Positions 12,342-13,168 of a stretch of 13,168 nucleotides of DNA are shown piece by piece. The DNA lies in contig USIU01000014.1 of the NCBI GenBank assembly GCA_900554745.1, positions 1-13,168 of the forward strand, read 5' to 3'. The translations under genes were made by a program, and so were the position numbers. Position 1 is the first letter of the stretch. Every line of letters starts with the position of its first letter. Source of the stretch: an uncultured Leuconostoc sp. Its GTDB lineage: Bacteria; Bacillota; Bacilli; Lactobacillales; Lactobacillaceae. The notes under the pieces were generated by a model. The model was not told the DNA's origin, did no database searches, and saw nothing but the letters and a program-made list of their open reading frames with translations.

Positions 12342-13168
12342 TTACGTGGTGTAGAGGGCGTTAATTTTCACATAGTCATACGTCAAATCCGATCCCCATG
12401 CTTGGCCGGTGGCCGTACCGTTGTTCAGGTCGATTTGAATCGTGATGTGTGGGTCTTCTAGTGCAGCTGCTAGGGCTGCTTGATCAAAGGCCACTGGGGC
12501 ACCGGCTTGCATGACGGCATAACCATTGATATGAATCTCAATGGTTTCAGGAGTGATGGCTGTTTCGGCCGCCCCGATGGCGGCAATAATGCGACCCCAG
12601 TTGGGGTCTTTGCCAAACATGGCGGTTTTGACCAATGATGAACCGACAACTTTTTTGGCAATGAGTCGGGCGGCAGTCGCTGATTGGGCGTGTGAAACCG
12701 TGACGGTGATGAGTTTTGTGGCCCCTTCACCATCACTAGCAATGGCGATGGCCAGCGCGGTGGTGACGTGATGTAACATCGCTTTAAATTGCGCGTAAGC
12801 CGCGTCGTCTTGGGCAATTAGCGAATTGCCAGCTTGACCATTGGCCATGACTAAGACCATGTCGTTGGTGCTGGTATCGCCATCAATGGTGATTTGATTA
12901 AAACTTGTCTCGACATCTTCTGACAGGGCTTGTTGCAATAAGTCACTGGTAATGTGCGCATCCGTGGTGATAAACCCAAGCATGGTGGCCATGTTGGGAT
13001 GAATCATACCGGAACCTTTTGCGACGCCGCTCATCGTGACGCGTTTTCCGGCAATGGTGCCCTGAATGGTCACGGCCTTTTCGTTGGTATCCGTGGTCAT
13101 AATGGCGTGGGCAAAACCTTGAGGGCCACCGTCATGCTGAAGTTGGTGGATGCCTGCGGTCACGGTAT
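12342..13168 (-). CDS. argJ: Glutamate N-acetyltransferase / amino-acid acetyltransferase, 5' end outside window
   Basis: Ornithine acetyltransferase of the cyclic arginine pathway: it moves the acetyl group from N-acetylornithine to glutamate, and some family members also use acetyl-CoA. The frame is open to the right edge, and the GTG at 13163 is an internal Val codon. About 275 residues are visible, the C-terminal two-thirds of a typical 400. The self-cleavage site lies in AKGSGMIHPNMATMLGFITT; the nucleophile Thr of MAT-ML (codon 12984-12986) becomes the new N terminus of the beta chain. QITIDGDTSTNDM and FGKDPNWGRI are further family blocks. It is the first visible gene of argJ-argB-argD; argC may lie beyond the window. 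Whether it is mono- or bifunctional cannot be read from the sequence. Confidence 0.94.
   Translation of the reverse strand, partial: TVTAGIHQLQHDGGPQGFAHAIMTTDTNEKAVTIQGTIAGKRVTMSGVAKGSGMIHPNMATMLGFITTDAHITSDLLQQALSEDVETSFNQITIDGDTSTNDMVLVMANGQAGNSLIAQDDAAYAQFKAMLHHVTTALAIAIASDGEGATKLITVTVSHAQSATAARLIAKKVVGSSLVKTAMFGKDPNWGRIIAAIGAAETAITPETIEIHINGYAVMQAGAPVAFDQAALAAALEDPHITIQIDLNNGTATGQAWGSDLTYDYVKINALYTT

Overview
The window looks like chromosomal DNA of a low-to-moderate-GC lactic acid bacterium (Lactobacillaceae). Strong AAGGAG-type ribosome binding sites, TTGACA/TATAAT promoters, a perfect CcpA cre site, a cop-box/CopY/CopB module, a tRNA without encoded CCA and the protein sequences all fit this. 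A Weissella- or Leuconostoc-like heterofermenter is my best guess, but the genus cannot be fixed from the sequence alone.

Layout, left to right. (1) The 3' part of an RluD-type pseudouridine synthase (+) converges on a short MIP-family channel gene (-) across a shared bidirectional terminator. (2) Divergent from the channel is a GntP-family gluconate permease (+) with a perfect cre site in its leader. A terminator follows, then a DUF1003 membrane protein (+) that most likely starts at TTG 3188. (3) Convergent to it is a copper-resistance operon on the minus strand, copY then copB, overlapping by 11 nt, with a cop box inside the copY promoter. (4) Divergent from copY are menE and menG/ubiE (+), two steps of menaquinone synthesis. 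The menG leader has an odd SD-hairpin-start arrangement.

(5) Positions 8882-10300 form an AT-rich accessory island. It holds an intact gene for a secreted or membrane-anchored coiled-coil protein with its own promoter, a 27-codon upstream ORF and a long terminator hairpin. A second, degenerate copy of the same unit follows: decayed promoter, new leader hairpin, N-terminally deleted and nonsense-interrupted coiled-coil ORF, and a homologous terminator. The two terminators differ at three base pairs, all changed in a compensatory way. I do not recognise this family. It is the most novel part of the window. (6) A tRNA-Asn(GTT) gene (-) with a consensus promoter and terminator. (7) The distal part of an arginine operon on the minus strand, argJ (5' end outside the window), argB and argD, closely spaced and each with its own SD. 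No terminator is visible between argD and the tRNA.

Functionally, the core genes are metabolic: gluconate uptake, water or small-solute flux, copper efflux, menaquinone side-chain and ring chemistry, and the cyclic ornithine/arginine pathway. The coiled-coil locus interrupts them and seems to have been duplicated and partly lost beside a tRNA gene.
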